A DNA stretch of 64,000 nucleotides from assembly GCF_001007875.1 (NCBI RefSeq), contig NZ_CP011412.1:1488001-1552000 (forward strand). The letters are read 5' to 3'. Below the pieces are notes generated by a model. That model was given only the letters and a program-made list of their open reading frames with translations, was not told the origin of the DNA and did no database searches. Source of the stretch: Sedimenticola thiotaurini. Lineage in GTDB: Bacteria; Pseudomonadota; Gammaproteobacteria; Chromatiales; Chromatiaceae. The first letter of the stretch is position 1; every line of letters begins with the position of its first letter. Of the stretch, positions 51,832-61,851 are shown in pieces. The position numbers were made by a program, and so were the translations under genes.

Positions 51832-52473
51832 ATGTCGGCCAGAGAACGAAAAAAAACTAAAAAAGACAAACCCACCTCTACATCGGCGGAGACCGGTGCT
51901 CCATTGCCCCGGCTCGATCCGGCCCTGTTACTGGGTGGACGCATCCGCCATACACGCACACTAAGTGGATTGACTCTCAAGCATGTTGCCCGGGAAGCGG
52001 GTTGTTCGGAGAGCATGTTATCGAAAATCGAACGGGGCCAGGCCTCCCCCTCCCTGTCAGCCCTGCATCGACTGGCTAAAGCCCTGAACACCAACGTGGC
52101 TGAACTCACTGCCCAGGAGGAGGCGGTGCGATCCCCGGTGATGCGAGCCGACGAGCGCCCGGTGGTGAACTTTGGAAGCGGCCGTTCCGGTATTCAGCTG
52201 GAACGGCTGGTGGCTCCGGCACGCAGTCAGTTACTGCAGGGGGATATCCATCTGCTGGCGCCCGGCACCGAGTCGGAAGAGATGATTCACCACGTCGGCG
52301 AGGAGTTTGGTTATGTACTGGAAGGGGAGCTGGAGCTTAAACTGGGCGACAACACCTATACACTGTCGGCCGGCGACTCCTTCTACTTTGCCAGTGAAAT
52401 TCCCCACAGCTACCGAAATACCGGAAAAGTCACAACCCGGGTCTTGTGGATCAATACGCCACCCACTTTCTGA
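51832..52473 (+). CDS. XRE-family regulator with C-terminal cupin
   Basis: 213 residues. The HTH at about 35-90 reads RIRHTRTLSGLTLKHVAREAGCSESMLSKIERGQASPSLSALHRLAKAL. A cupin domain spans about 130-205 (GEEFGYVLEGELELKLGDNTYTLSAGDSFYF). PuuR-type members sense a small amine or amino-acid-derived metabolite. It lies 60 bases after the DUF1989 gene in the same direction and is likely the specific regulator of the cluster. A hairpin follows at once. Confidence 0.92.
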   Translation: MSARERKKTKKDKPTSTSAETGAPLPRLDPALLLGGRIRHTRTLSGLTLKHVAREAGCSESMLSKIERGQASPSLSALHRLAKALNTNVAELTAQEEAVRSPVMRADERPVVNFGSGRSGIQLERLVAPARSQLLQGDIHLLAPGTESEEMIHHVGEEFGYVLEGELELKLGDNTYTLSAGDSFYFASEIPHSYRNTGKVTTRVLWINTPPTF

Positions 52474-52474
52474 A

Positions 52475-52493
52475 ACCGGCCGGGTGTGCCGGT
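52475..52493 (+). terminator. Short hairpin after the XRE-cupin gene
   Basis: ACCGGC / GCCGGT, a 6-bp stem with a 7-base loop, begins right after the stop codon between convergent genes. There is no T-run. Confidence 0.4.
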
Positions 52494-52542
52494 ATATCCC
52501 GCGGTTAATCTGCTCGCTGCCATGACTCAACACAAGCAGCCA

Positions 52543-52956
52543 TTATCCCTCTGCAGCTTCCATCGGCAGATTCAGTTGCGACAACAGTGGCTGAAGCTGT
52601 TGAAAGATCTGATCCTTGGCGATGAACTGATCAGCACCTGCCGCAATAGCCAGTTCCCTGGTGCGAGGTGAATTGTCGGTGGACATAACAATGATCAATG
52701 TCTCATCCCCGAATCCCCGCACCCTTCGGGTGATTTCGATACCATTCATATCCGGCATGAATACATCCATCAGTACCAGTATCGGGCTGGACTTACTGAT
52801 GGTGGCAAACGCGGAGCTGCCGTTGCTGGCCTCCAGCACCCGGACACCTGGCAAGAAGATCGTCAGCAAGTCACAAAGCGCAGTGCGCATGGATGGTTGA
52901 TCATCCACGATCAACACCACAGGCGGTTTCGTCTCAGATACTGTTACTTTCATCAT
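52543..52956 (-). CDS. Single-domain response regulator
   Basis: 137 residues, receiver domain only. VVLIVDDQPSMRTAL carries the acidic pair, LVLMDVFMPDMNGIE the phosphorylation Asp, and MSTDNSPRT the Thr/Ser switch. The conserved Lys is in FIAKDQIFQQL. No output domain follows. It is the last gene of the leftward signalling block and may work as a phosphate sink or protein-protein switch like CheY. Confidence 0.9.
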   Translation of the reverse strand: MMKVTVSETKPPVVLIVDDQPSMRTALCDLLTIFLPGVRVLEASNGSSAFATISKSSPILVLMDVFMPDMNGIEITRRVRGFGDETLIIVMSTDNSPRTRELAIAAGADQFIAKDQIFQQLQPLLSQLNLPMEAAEG

Positions 52957-53050
52957 TATTCAATTCTTGCTGATTTTCGGTTGTCCATGACATTCATTAT
53001 CGTCGACCGTAAGCGAACCGGCGGGTGGGCATGGGAATGACCGTTGGCAC

Positions 53051-53079
53051 AGCCGGGTCAATCGACCCGTCATGGGCTG
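53051..53079. terminator. Hairpin between the two receiver genes
   Basis: GGGTC AATC GACCC forms an inner 5-bp stem, with CAGCC (53051-53055) and GGCTG (53075-53079) able to extend it with mispairs. It lies downstream of the REC-EAL gene and upstream of the lone receiver. Weak, no T-run. Confidence 0.3.
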
Positions 53080-53150
53080 TAGCGTTATCGGTCGTTATAA
53101 CAGGAATAGTACCTTTCCAGAGCGCAGTCATCGTGCCGGTTGTCCCTTGA

Positions 53151-54365
53151 TCATTTGGATACCGCCCTGGATTCGTAATACCAGGCCTGCACCCACTGGA
53201 TCAACTCCTCTCCGGCCATCGGTTTTGCAATGTAATAGCCCTGGCCGATATCACAACCGAGTTGAAGGAGACAATTCCAGTCGTCCAAGGTCTCGATACC
53301 CTCACCCACACATCTCAGACCAAGCTTACCGGCCACGTCCGCACTCGACTCCACAGCCGCAAGCAAATGGGGTTGGGAGGAGGCCCCGGTGACAAATGCC
53401 TGATCAATCTTCAACTCGGTATAGGGCACCCGGGACAACTGCTGCAGTGATGAAAACCCGGTACCATAATCATCAATGGAAAGGCCAAAGCCCTTGATTC
53501 GCAGGCGTGCCAGCGTCTCCAGACAGCGTGCCACGTCCGTCATGGCCACTGTTTCGGTGATTTCCACGATCAGTTGTTCAGGTGCAACTCCCTGGTCAGA
53601 CAGGAGATCCATGATCCGGTTGGATAGTCGTGTGTCACTGAGTGTTACTTGTGAAAAATTAATGCTGACAGTGAGGTGCAGACCCACACTGTTCCAGTAG
53701 GCCAACTGTGCAATCGCTTTCTCCAGTATCACCCAGGTCAGTTGATCGATAAGACCGTTCTGTTCGGCGACACCAATAAACAGGCCGGGGGGTATAATGC
53801 CCCGCTCCGGATGGTGCCAGCGGGCCAGCGCTTCAACACCAATTACCTGCCGGGATTGCAGCTCCACCTGGGGCTGAAAAAACGGCTCAAACTGTCCCTG
53901 TTCAATACCGTGTTGGATTTCCGCCCTTGAGAAAGACTCTACAGCCCGGAGAATTTTTGGTTTGGCCAGTTGCAGGGAAGCGGTGATTTTATGGCGTAAC
54001 TCCGGGATCATGGCCGGTTTTGACAAGGCCCCGAGCACGGTTAAGCCATACTCTTCTGCCATCAGCTCCACGCTACGCAGAATGCTGCGCTCCTTACCAC
54101 TCACGATCAGCACCGCCGAATCGATATTTTTATCGCCGAGTTGGTGCAGAAAATCCATGCCGTCAATATCCGGCATATCGAGATCGGTAATGATAATATC
54201 GGGCTGTTTTTTGGCTGTGGAAATAAACTGCAGGGCATGGAGCGCCGATTCCGACTGATGAATCTCACCGACACCGATCATGCTCATCATCTTCTCCAGC
54301 AAACCGCGCTGGTAGTTGTCATCATCCACGATTAATACGGATAAACAAGATAAGTTGGCATTCAT
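53151..54365 (-). CDS. Response regulator with EAL (c-di-GMP phosphodiesterase) domain
   Basis: 404 residues. Receiver at about 8-130 (VLIVDDDNYQRGLL; DIIITDLDMPDIDGMDF). EAL domain at about 150-400: GVEALARWHHPERG, the Asn in INFSQV, IVEITETVAM, SIDDYGTGFSSL and GEGIETLDDW. The motifs needed for metal and c-di-GMP hydrolysis look intact, so activity is expected. It lies in the same direction as the hybrid kinase gene, 198 bases downstream of it, so it may be its output. Confidence 0.93.
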   Translation of the reverse strand: MNANLSCLSVLIVDDDNYQRGLLEKMMSMIGVGEIHQSESALHALQFISTAKKQPDIIITDLDMPDIDGMDFLHQLGDKNIDSAVLIVSGKERSILRSVELMAEEYGLTVLGALSKPAMIPELRHKITASLQLAKPKILRAVESFSRAEIQHGIEQGQFEPFFQPQVELQSRQVIGVEALARWHHPERGIIPPGLFIGVAEQNGLIDQLTWVILEKAIAQLAYWNSVGLHLTVSINFSQVTLSDTRLSNRIMDLLSDQGVAPEQLIVEITETVAMTDVARCLETLARLRIKGFGLSIDDYGTGFSSLQQLSRVPYTELKIDQAFVTGASSQPHLLAAVESSADVAGKLGLRCVGEGIETLDDWNCLLQLGCDIGQGYYIAKPMAGEELIQWVQAWYYESRAVSK

Positions 54366-54563
54366 GCTGCGTTACCGCCTGACCGGTCACAGGGTCCATC
54401 TAACTGACTCCCCTGTATTGACAGCCACCGGTTTTCCGAAACCTTCACTATATCCATCCATTGAGTAATCATCGACTGTATTCCCGTGATAACTGTTTGA
54501 TAAAACAGCTGTGCCATTGCTGTGCGCCGTTCCGTGCTGCCGGGGATTCGATGCAGGCAATAT

Positions 54564-57500
54564 TCATGCTGTCAAACTGCCGATGGAGAGGATGTGACGA
54601 CGAACCTTATCGAACTCCTGTACCAGTCCATTTTTCATGGTGGCGACACCCTTTTTATCGCTTTTGCTGGCCGCTGATTCAATCTGCCCACAAATTTCTG
54701 CCAGCCGCATGGCGGCGATGGTCCTGGCCGCACCCTTGAGGCGATGCGCAATGTGAACGATCTCCTGCAGATCACCATCTTCGAGCAGGGAGACAAAATA
54801 GTCGGCTTCATCGTCCTTTTCAGCCAGGAAGCTGCGCAATATATCCTTCCCGAAAGCGACATCACCACCAGTGATCGCGTTCAGTCCCTGTTCATCTATC
54901 GGGCTCGTCACATCACCATTTCCAACTATCTTCGGCTCTGCCTTTACGCCGGCTTTCCGGTTATCCATGGATGTCAGCCAGAGATCCAGCATCACACCGA
55001 CCGCTTCCAGCGCAACAGGTTTGATCAGCACATCATCCATACCCGCCGCGGCACACAACTCTCTGGAATCCTTGCCCGCATCAGCGGTATAGCCAACAAT
55101 CACGATAGGGGCACGCTGCGGTTCACTCCATTCAACATGTCGGATGCTCTTGGCCAGTTCATAGCCATCCATTTCAGGCATGTGGCAATCGGTAATCAGC
55201 AGCGCATGGTCGCCGACACGCCACTTTTCGAGCGCCACTTTGCCGTTTTCCGCTTCATCGGCCGTGTAACCGAGCACCGTTAGTTGCCGCTGCAGGACTT
55301 TTCGATTGATAGCGTTATCGTCCACGATAAGCAGCTTGCGCTGATCCCTGCGCATCGATAGCTGGGCTCGCAGTTCCGGCAGCCTGGCCTTTACCGACTC
55401 ACCGGCAGTCACCGGCAGACTATTGGGGTCCGCCAGGGGGAGCGTCAGGGTGAGTACCATTACTGTACCTTCGCCCAGTTCGCTCTGAAGTGTCAGATTA
55501 CCGCCCAGCAGGTCGGCCAGCCGGCGGGAGATGGCCAGGCCGAGTCCGGTACCACCGAATTCACGTGTCGTGTCAGCTTCCGCCTGCACAAACGGCTGAA
55601 ATAACTTTGCCTGGGATTCAGCGCTGATACCGATTCCTGTATCGGCCACTTCCAACCTGATTTCCACCTGTTGATCTGTCTGGCTCTGTAAAATCGCCCG
55701 TACTTCAACGCCACCGATACGGGTGAACTTGATGGCGTTGCCAAGCAGGTTAAACAAAATCTGTCGTAGTCGTAATGGATCACATAATACCGCTTCCGGT
55801 ACCTGCTCATCACAGACCTGGCGCAGGTAGAGGCTGTTGGCACTGGCACTGCTGGAGAAGACTTCGACGGCGGATGTCACGATATCCCGCACCGATACCG
55901 GCTCCGGATTGATATCCAGCATCCCGGCTTCGATTTTCGACAGGTCCAGCACATCATTGATGATGCCGGTCAACGCCTCGGTTGACTGGCGTGTAATGCG
56001 CAGCATCTTACTCTGTTCATCCATGTCCTTGGTGTGTTCAATCAACTCCACCATTCCGGCAATAGCGTTTAACGGGGTACGGATCTCATGGGACATGTTG
56101 GCCAGGAAGGCGCTCTTCGCCCGGTTAGCCGAATCGGCAGCTTTCCGTGCCGCTTCCAACTCCCGCTCAGCCTGTTTTCGATCGGTTATGTCCTGAATGG
56201 CTCCCCAGACCCGGACAGCACGACCCTGGGTGTCGAAATTACGCTGATAATTGACCACCACGTCACGAACCTGGTCATTGTCCTGACGTCGGATTCGATA
56301 CTCGATGGTAAATACCTGATCGATTTCAGGTGAGTTGATTGCCTTGACGATCTCCTGACGAATACCATCAGCATCTTCCGGATGACAGAGCTTCTGGAGG
56401 TAACGCCGCGCAGCCATCTGATAGCCACCCTCCTTCTCTGCGGTCGTGCCGAATATCCGGTAGAAACGGTCATTCCAGGTAAAGATCTGGGAATCCACAT
56501 CGAATATCCAGGAGGCCATGTCGGCCGATTCCATCGCCTGTTCGAGCTGGTCACGGCTGATCTGGAGCCGCTCTTCAATCGACTTGCGTTCGGAAATATC
56601 CGTACGTATCGCGACATATTGGGTCAAGGTTCCCGCCGTATCCAGGAAAGGCACGATGGTGGTATCCACCCAGTAGTGAGTGCCATCCTTGGCCCGGTTC
56701 TTGATCTCCCCTTTCCAGACCCTTCCAGTGGAAATCGTATCCCAAAGTTCACGAATAAATGCCTTGGGATGGAAGCCGGAATTAATGATGCGATGGTCTC
56801 TCCCGAGCAGCTCCTCCCGGGCGTATTTGGATATCGCACAGAATTTGTCATTAACGTAGGTTATTCTGCCCCTGGAGTCCGTAATGGCAACGATGGAGTG
56901 TTGGTCCATCGCTGTGCGCAGATCACCCAGTTCGGCACTTCGGTTATACAGCAGTGTGTTCTGCTGCTCGACCTGGGTCTGCATCTGATTGATATTCCTG
57001 GCCAGCAGCATGGCCAGGTAGATGACAAGAACACTGCTCGTCACACTGGACAATGACATGGCCAGGGCCGAATCGTACAAACCGGCCACATTACCCTGGT
57101 GTATCAACAGGTTTATACCAACCAATGAGACCACCAGCGGCAGGGTAAACCTGCGTATGAGCATGCCGCCCACGTGCTTGTTACCGACCACAATTGTCAG
57201 TCCATTATCGGGTTTCACCAGAAACATGCCGACACCCATAACAATGAAGAGAATAGAGGTGTGGATAGCCATGGTGGAGAACGCGAAGTAACTGGAGAAT
57301 GAGTCACCACCAAACAGATAGCTCTTCACACCAATCAGTCCTCCCAGACCGACCAGTACCGACAGAATCTGGGACAGCGAGATCAACTTGACCGAACCGA
57401 AACACTGCAGCACCAGAGAGATACTCAACAGCAGAAACAGTGTGGCCGTTGACAACGACATGCGGCCGGGTGCAGTTCCTTCCTGAGGCAAACTGGTGTC

Positions 57501-57956
57501 GCGGACGAACAGTTGATCGATTGGAAGATTCACTCCAAACAGGTATTCGGCCAGTGTAAGAGAAACAATCACCAGCAACAAAAAGGTCGCCAGGAACTTA
57601 ACAATTTTGTCGGCAATTCCATGGGATTTCCGAGTCGTGAAGAGCAGTGCAATTCCACCCAAAAAGAAACAGAGCCCGATGTTGAACTTCACGACAGGCA
57701 GATGGGCGGTGATGCCGGTCAGTTCAAGCGGGTTTGATAACCAGCCGTACATGAGCAGGCTGCTGAATAGAATACTCAGCAGCCCCGCAGCCTTGTAAGC
57801 ACTGAAGCGACCAATAAGCGATATAAATCCACCGGTATCCATACGGCTGTTTACTTTGATCTCCGGAGCTGCCTCATCTGCCTGAAGCAGGGTTGACTTG
57901 TCAGGACGTGCATCGCCGTGGAGGAGAGAATCGGAGGCTGTTTTTGAATTTCCCAT
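54564..57956 (-). CDS. Hybrid histidine kinase: membrane sensor, two PAS, HisKA-HATPase, REC, Hpt
   Basis: 1130 residues. An eight-or-so helix membrane region (about 45-320) holds [20 protein letters not shown]. Two PAS domains follow (about 345-470 and 475-590), then HisKA with [11 protein letters not shown], HATPase with [10 protein letters not shown] and DTGIGIS, a receiver ([30 protein letters not shown]) and a C-terminal Hpt with [10 protein letters not shown]. That order makes a full phosphorelay like ArcB or BvgS. Final output is probably the REC-EAL protein or the lone receiver. GAGGA directly abuts the chosen ATG, so the true start is uncertain. Confidence 0.93.
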   Translation of the reverse strand: MGNSKTASDSLLHGDARPDKSTLLQADEAAPEIKVNSRMDTGGFISLIGRFSAYKAAGLLSILFSSLLMYGWLSNPLELTGITAHLPVVKFNIGLCFFLGGIALLFTTRKSHGIADKIVKFLATFLLLVIVSLTLAEYLFGVNLPIDQLFVRDTSLPQEGTAPGRMSLSTATLFLLLSISLVLQCFGSVKLISLSQILSVLVGLGGLIGVKSYLFGGDSFSSYFAFSTMAIHTSILFIVMGVGMFLVKPDNGLTIVVGNKHVGGMLIRRFTLPLVVSLVGINLLIHQGNVAGLYDSALAMSLSSVTSSVLVIYLAMLLARNINQMQTQVEQQNTLLYNRSAELGDLRTAMDQHSIVAITDSRGRITYVNDKFCAISKYAREELLGRDHRIINSGFHPKAFIRELWDTISTGRVWKGEIKNRAKDGTHYWVDTTIVPFLDTAGTLTQYVAIRTDISERKSIEERLQISRDQLEQAMESADMASWIFDVDSQIFTWNDRFYRIFGTTAEKEGGYQMAARRYLQKLCHPEDADGIRQEIVKAINSPEIDQVFTIEYRIRRQDNDQVRDVVVNYQRNFDTQGRAVRVWGAIQDITDRKQAERELEAARKAADSANRAKSAFLANMSHEIRTPLNAIAGMVELIEHTKDMDEQSKMLRITRQSTEALTGIINDVLDLSKIEAGMLDINPEPVSVRDIVTSAVEVFSSSASANSLYLRQVCDEQVPEAVLCDPLRLRQILFNLLGNAIKFTRIGGVEVRAILQSQTDQQVEIRLEVADTGIGISAESQAKLFQPFVQAEADTTREFGGTGLGLAISRRLADLLGGNLTLQSELGEGTVMVLTLTLPLADPNSLPVTAGESVKARLPELRAQLSMRRDQRKLLIVDDNAINRKVLQRQLTVLGYTADEAENGKVALEKWRVGDHALLITDCHMPEMDGYELAKSIRHVEWSEPQRAPIVIVGYTADAGKDSRELCAAAGMDDVLIKPVALEAVGVMLDLWLTSMDNRKAGVKAEPKIVGNGDVTSPIDEQGLNAITGGDVAFGKDILRSFLAEKDDEADYFVSLLEDGDLQEIVHIAHRLKGAARTIAAMRLAEICGQIESAASKSDKKGVATMKNGLVQEFDKVRRHILSIGSLTA

Positions 57957-58028
57957 TCCTCAATACTATCCATTACATGGGAATTAATATGTAGGGAGAG
58001 TATGACTGACAGGATGGAGCTTGTGGGG

Positions 58029-58048
58029 AAACCCGGACAACCGGGTTT
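58029..58048 (-). terminator. Hairpin downstream of the NarL-type regulator
   Basis: AAACCCGG ACAA CCGGGTTT, an 8-bp stem with a 4-base loop, begins 3 bases past the regulator stop at 58052. It separates the NarL/kinase pair from the hybrid kinase gene. Confidence 0.55.
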
Positions 58049-58051
58049 TAT

Positions 58052-58678
58052 TCAGTCCGGCGGTGTCAACCCATGTTGAATGGCAAACTTGACCAGTGCA
58101 GCCACGTCATCGATACCCAGCTTCTTCTTCAACCGGCTGCGGTAGGTCTCTACGGTCTTGGGGGAGAGGTGAATACGCTCTGCGATTTCCACGCTTGACT
58201 TACCCTCCACCACCAGTTGAAGCACCTGGCGCTCCCTGGTGGAGAGCCCGGCGAGCAATCCACTTGACTTAATACTGTTACCGACATTACCGATCGCAGG
58301 GCTGATATAGCGCCGCCCGGCATTGACGGCCCGTACAGCTTCCACCACCTCCGTACCGGCGGAGGCCTTAAGCACATACCCCGTGGCGCCGGCGGTCAGT
58401 GCCTGGTGGACATGCTCCCGGCTGGAATACATCGACAGCACCACCACCCGCACGCCGGGGTACCGGGTCACGATATCTCGTGTTGCATCGAAACCGTTCA
58501 TTTCCGGCATCGATATGTCCATAATGACCACATCGATCTCTTTATCACACACCATGCGCACCGCATCGCGACCATTACCAACCGAACCGATCACCTGCAT
58601 ACCAGCACCTGCCAGCAGGGTAGCCAACCCCTCCCGCATAACCGTATGATCATCGGCAATCAGTACTTTCAGACTCAT
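58052..58678 (-). CDS. NarL/FixJ-family response regulator
   Basis: 208 residues from ATG 58678. Receiver: KVLIADDHTVMREGL, VVIMDISMPEMNGFD, LSMYSS and VLKASAG. The LuxR-type HTH at about 142-205 reads LSTRERQVLQLVVEGKSSVEIAERIHLSPKTVETYRSRL. Its start ATG overlaps the stop of the upstream kinase gene by 4 bases, so this is a cognate pair. Targets are unknown. Confidence 0.95.
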   Translation of the reverse strand: MSLKVLIADDHTVMREGLATLLAGAGMQVIGSVGNGRDAVRMVCDKEIDVVIMDISMPEMNGFDATRDIVTRYPGVRVVVLSMYSSREHVHQALTAGATGYVLKASAGTEVVEAVRAVNAGRRYISPAIGNVGNSIKSSGLLAGLSTRERQVLQLVVEGKSSVEIAERIHLSPKTVETYRSRLKKKLGIDDVAALVKFAIQHGLTPPD

Positions 58679-61122
58679 GGCGAACACTCTACGTCAATGA
58701 TTACCTGGGTACCACTTTCAGGTCCGGGTTTAACAGTAACTTTAGCGGCCACCGCTTCTGCCCGCTCCTGCATGGTAAGCAGTCCGTATCCACGCACACC
58801 GGTACCTGGTGGGTCAAACCCCACACCGTCATCCATGACAGTGAGGCGGAACAGGTTGTCCGTCAGCATCAGATCGATATTTACCATGCCCGCAGCGGCG
58901 TGCTTTGCGACATTGTTCAGCGCTTCATTGACAATTCGATAAATCGCCGTCTTCGTCAGCAGGGAAAGCGGTGGTTCACTGCGACAGCCCCCAACCAACA
59001 CCGGAATGCCAAGCCGCTGCTCGACCAATCCCGCATAGGTTTCAAGCGCTACTATCAGACCGTAGTCATCCAGTCCCGGCGGGCGCAGTTCCGCCAGGAT
59101 ATCGTGGGTATGTTCTATGGTGTTTCTTACCAGCAACTGGGTATCGGTAAGCCGTTGCCCGATGACCATGGAGGTGTCAGCAGGCAACACGCTGCGGATA
59201 ATATCCAGATTCAGGTTGATTGCGGAGAGTTCCGAACCAATCCGATCATGCAGCTCCCGGCTGATCTTGCGACGCTCATCCTCCTCCACCTCCGCAAGCC
59301 GGCGTGACAACTCCTGTTGTCGTGATAGAGATTGCCGGATGGTTATTTCGGCAATCTTGCGGTCGGTGATGTCCAGTGCTGTTCCCGCAACGGCTACAGT
59401 ATTGCCCTGTTCATCAAGTATTGGGTCTATAGTAGCCGATACATAACGCACCCCGCAGAGAGATGGGAGCAGGCGAAATTCCAGATGCTGTCGCCCACGT
59501 AGTGATCCATTACGGGTAAGCGTATTGATGATGGGCTTCCGGTCAGCCCGATGAATGAGTCGCAGGAATTGTGCAAATGCCGGTACCGGCTGGTTCGGGT
59601 CACGGCGGAAGATCCGGTACATCTGTCTCGACCAACTGGCCTGTGGTGCGCCGAATACCAGCTCCCAACTGCCGATATTTCCACGCTCCTGCGCTGCTTC
59701 CATATCCGCCTTGGCTTTCACCAGTCTCTCTATGGCGCGTGCCCGCTCGATGGCCACGGCTACAATCTGGGTAACAGTAGTTATCAGACGCTGCTGGCGT
59801 GCATCCGGGAATCTCGGTGTCTGGTAATAGATGGCGAAGGTTGCCAACACTTTGCCACTTGTGCCGAAAATGGGTGTGGACCAGCACGCACGCAATCCGT
59901 ACCTGGAGGCCAATTCCCGGTAATCAGCCCACAAGGGATCGGTCTGAATATCGCTCACCACGACCTGCTCTCCACGCCAGGCGGCCGTTCCGCAGGAGCC
60001 GGTCGATGGGCCGATTGAGAGGCCGTCGATGGCAGAAAGGTATTCACCCGGCAGGCGCAGCGAAGCGCCGTGCCTGACCCGGGTACCGTCTTCACTGAGA
60101 AATAGAATCGACGTCATCATCTCCGGTTCCAGCTTTTCCACATCCCGTATTATTTCGTTCAGCGTATCGGAGAGTTTGGCACCGAGCGCAACTTGCTCCA
60201 GGGCGTGTCGCTGAATCTCAACCAACTGAAATGCGCGCCTGCGTGAGGCACTGAAGCTGTTCAGGCGATAGGCGGCGAACAGGATCAGGCCTGTAAGCAT
60301 CGATATCAATGCCGTGGTATAGGTGGCCAGTCCGAAAGCCGCGTCATACCATCCGGCCAGTTCACCCTGCCAAAGCAACCAGCCGATCACCATCGGCGCC
60401 ACAATCGCAACCGGCAACAGCAGCCTGGCCGCCAATCCGCCACTATCTCTGGAATTTACCGCCAAAGCGAGCCCGCGATCCGGCCTTACCGCGAGCGTGC
60501 CGATACCCAATAGCAGAGATAACAGTGCAGTGTTGAAGGAGATGGAGGAGAAGGGCACTATACGGTACAGGGATGGCGCATCATACAGATAACCGTTGAT
60601 GGCAATGAGGGAGATAAACATGACCAAAAGCATCAGGATGTCCGGCGCGTAGCGCGCCCAACTGAACCGCCGGCCGAGTATCACCAGGGAAGTTCCTATA
60701 AGCAGAAAATTCAACCCTGTTGCCAGGGACATGCGTCCGGGGTAGGGTTGCCCCTCCCCGCGCATCTTGTCCCTGAACAGCAACAGATCGATCCCGAAGT
60801 CCTGGACGAACAGGTATTGGCAGATACTAAGAAGTCCGATCAGCGCAGCAATCAACGCCAGGACGGTGGCAAGCTTTTGTTTGATGATGACTGCTGCAGT
60901 CGGTGCCATCCCCGCCCCATCCTGCAGCCAGAGTGATATACCACAGAGCAGAAAGCACAACGCAGTGACCGGTTTCATGGTTGCGTAGCCGGGAAGCACA
61001 GTCGTCAACTGCGGGATGCCAAACATCCAACCACCCAGCGCAAGCAGTGCCGTCAGTACTATCAGGACTGCCACCACTTTAGCAAACAGTCCACTGTAAT
61101 ATCTGGTCACTTGACCATCCAT
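58675..61122 (-). CDS. NarX-type histidine kinase with membrane sensor, GAF and PAS
   Basis: 815 residues from ATG 61122; TTG 61128 is a possible alternative with a better-placed GGA. A helix-rich membrane region (about 12-290) contains GRMSLATGLNFLLIGTSLVI. GAF (about 310-455; SGLRACWSTPIFGTSGKVLATF) and PAS (about 470-590) follow. HisKA_3 has RKISRELHDRIGSELSAI; the ATPase has NEALNNVAKHAAAG, DDGVGFD and GYGLLTMQERAEAV. This is the NarX/DegS kinase class that phosphorylates NarL-type regulators. Its membrane region matches that of the hybrid kinase. Confidence 0.94.
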   Translation of the reverse strand: MDGQVTRYYSGLFAKVVAVLIVLTALLALGGWMFGIPQLTTVLPGYATMKPVTALCFLLCGISLWLQDGAGMAPTAAVIIKQKLATVLALIAALIGLLSICQYLFVQDFGIDLLLFRDKMRGEGQPYPGRMSLATGLNFLLIGTSLVILGRRFSWARYAPDILMLLVMFISLIAINGYLYDAPSLYRIVPFSSISFNTALLSLLLGIGTLAVRPDRGLALAVNSRDSGGLAARLLLPVAIVAPMVIGWLLWQGELAGWYDAAFGLATYTTALISMLTGLILFAAYRLNSFSASRRRAFQLVEIQRHALEQVALGAKLSDTLNEIIRDVEKLEPEMMTSILFLSEDGTRVRHGASLRLPGEYLSAIDGLSIGPSTGSCGTAAWRGEQVVVSDIQTDPLWADYRELASRYGLRACWSTPIFGTSGKVLATFAIYYQTPRFPDARQQRLITTVTQIVAVAIERARAIERLVKAKADMEAAQERGNIGSWELVFGAPQASWSRQMYRIFRRDPNQPVPAFAQFLRLIHRADRKPIINTLTRNGSLRGRQHLEFRLLPSLCGVRYVSATIDPILDEQGNTVAVAGTALDITDRKIAEITIRQSLSRQQELSRRLAEVEEDERRKISRELHDRIGSELSAINLNLDIIRSVLPADTSMVIGQRLTDTQLLVRNTIEHTHDILAELRPPGLDDYGLIVALETYAGLVEQRLGIPVLVGGCRSEPPLSLLTKTAIYRIVNEALNNVAKHAAAGMVNIDLMLTDNLFRLTVMDDGVGFDPPGTGVRGYGLLTMQERAEAVAAKVTVKPGPESGTQVIIDVECSP

Positions 61123-61564
61123 AATCAAATCATTCCACTGTCGTGTCGTGACGGAACCGACACCTGGTTCGGATGAACCCGCTAACGGATGGAGCAGGCT
61201 TAACTCAACGGCTCACTCGCATATTGCAGTGCACTGACAGATCAGCTCTGTCCGTTGCTGTTCCATATACCACTGACACCGGAAGGTTTTATCGAGCACC
61301 TGTCGGCAATGACACAGTGAAAAGTATTACTTGATTATGGATGATATTTCTATTCCCACCAGAGAATCTGCTGTCAACCGACAATCGGCACCCACCATCT
61401 GATCTGATGGTCGCTACTGAAATTGCTTCATGCAGTGCCGGTCCCGTGCATTAAAAAAGGACCGGACAAGTGACTGACCGGTTATCGGACTTGACGGCGA
61501 CAGCCTGCAGCAGGGGTGATTAATGGGAACTCAAGAGGGTTTTAGACCGGGCGCCTGTCCAGAC
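61123..61564. other. 442-bp divergent-from-nothing region between kinase and feoC
   Basis: This stretch holds the promoter of the leftward kinase operon and the 3' flank of feoBC. CCGGTCC and GGACCGG, 14 bases apart near 61440-61470, form a 7-bp stem with an A-rich loop, consistent with termination of the feo transcript. No coding sequence is credible. Confidence 0.45.
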
Positions 61565-61786
61565 TCACCCAACCCATTCATATATCTCCGTCGTGGCGGG
61601 ATCACATTTACAACAACCGCCACCACACGGGCTGCCCTGGGGTAATTTCTCGACTTTGCCCTTCGCTACCCATTTGTCCAGCATGCCCCGCAAGGCATCC
61701 GGGTCCGCATCAAAGCGGTGGGACAGGTCGATCAGGGCGGCCCGTTGATTGGTTTTCAGGTAGTCCCGCAGTTCGGAAAGAATCAT
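61565..61786 (-). CDS. feoC: FeoC-like Fe-S winged-helix protein
   Basis: 73 residues. The winged HTH runs LSELRDYLKTNQRAALIDLSHRFDADPDALRGMLDKWVAKGKVEKL. Cysteines 54, 58, 59 and 61 in PCGGGCCKCD bind an iron-sulfur cluster in FeoC homologues. FeoC stabilises or senses for FeoB. It lies 65 bases downstream of feoB in the same direction. An adjacent AAGGAGGAAT gives the ribosome site. Confidence 0.88.
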   Translation of the reverse strand: MILSELRDYLKTNQRAALIDLSHRFDADPDALRGMLDKWVAKGKVEKLPQGSPCGGGCCKCDPATTEIYEWVG

Positions 61787-61851
61787 GGATTCCTCCTTTC
61801 AATAAAATCGTTAACGGGATTCACCGGCCGCTGCCGGTGAATCCATCTGTT

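Noticed and set aside
53044-53050. TTGGCAC resembling a sigma-54 -24 box
   Set aside because: No TTGC follows at the required distance.
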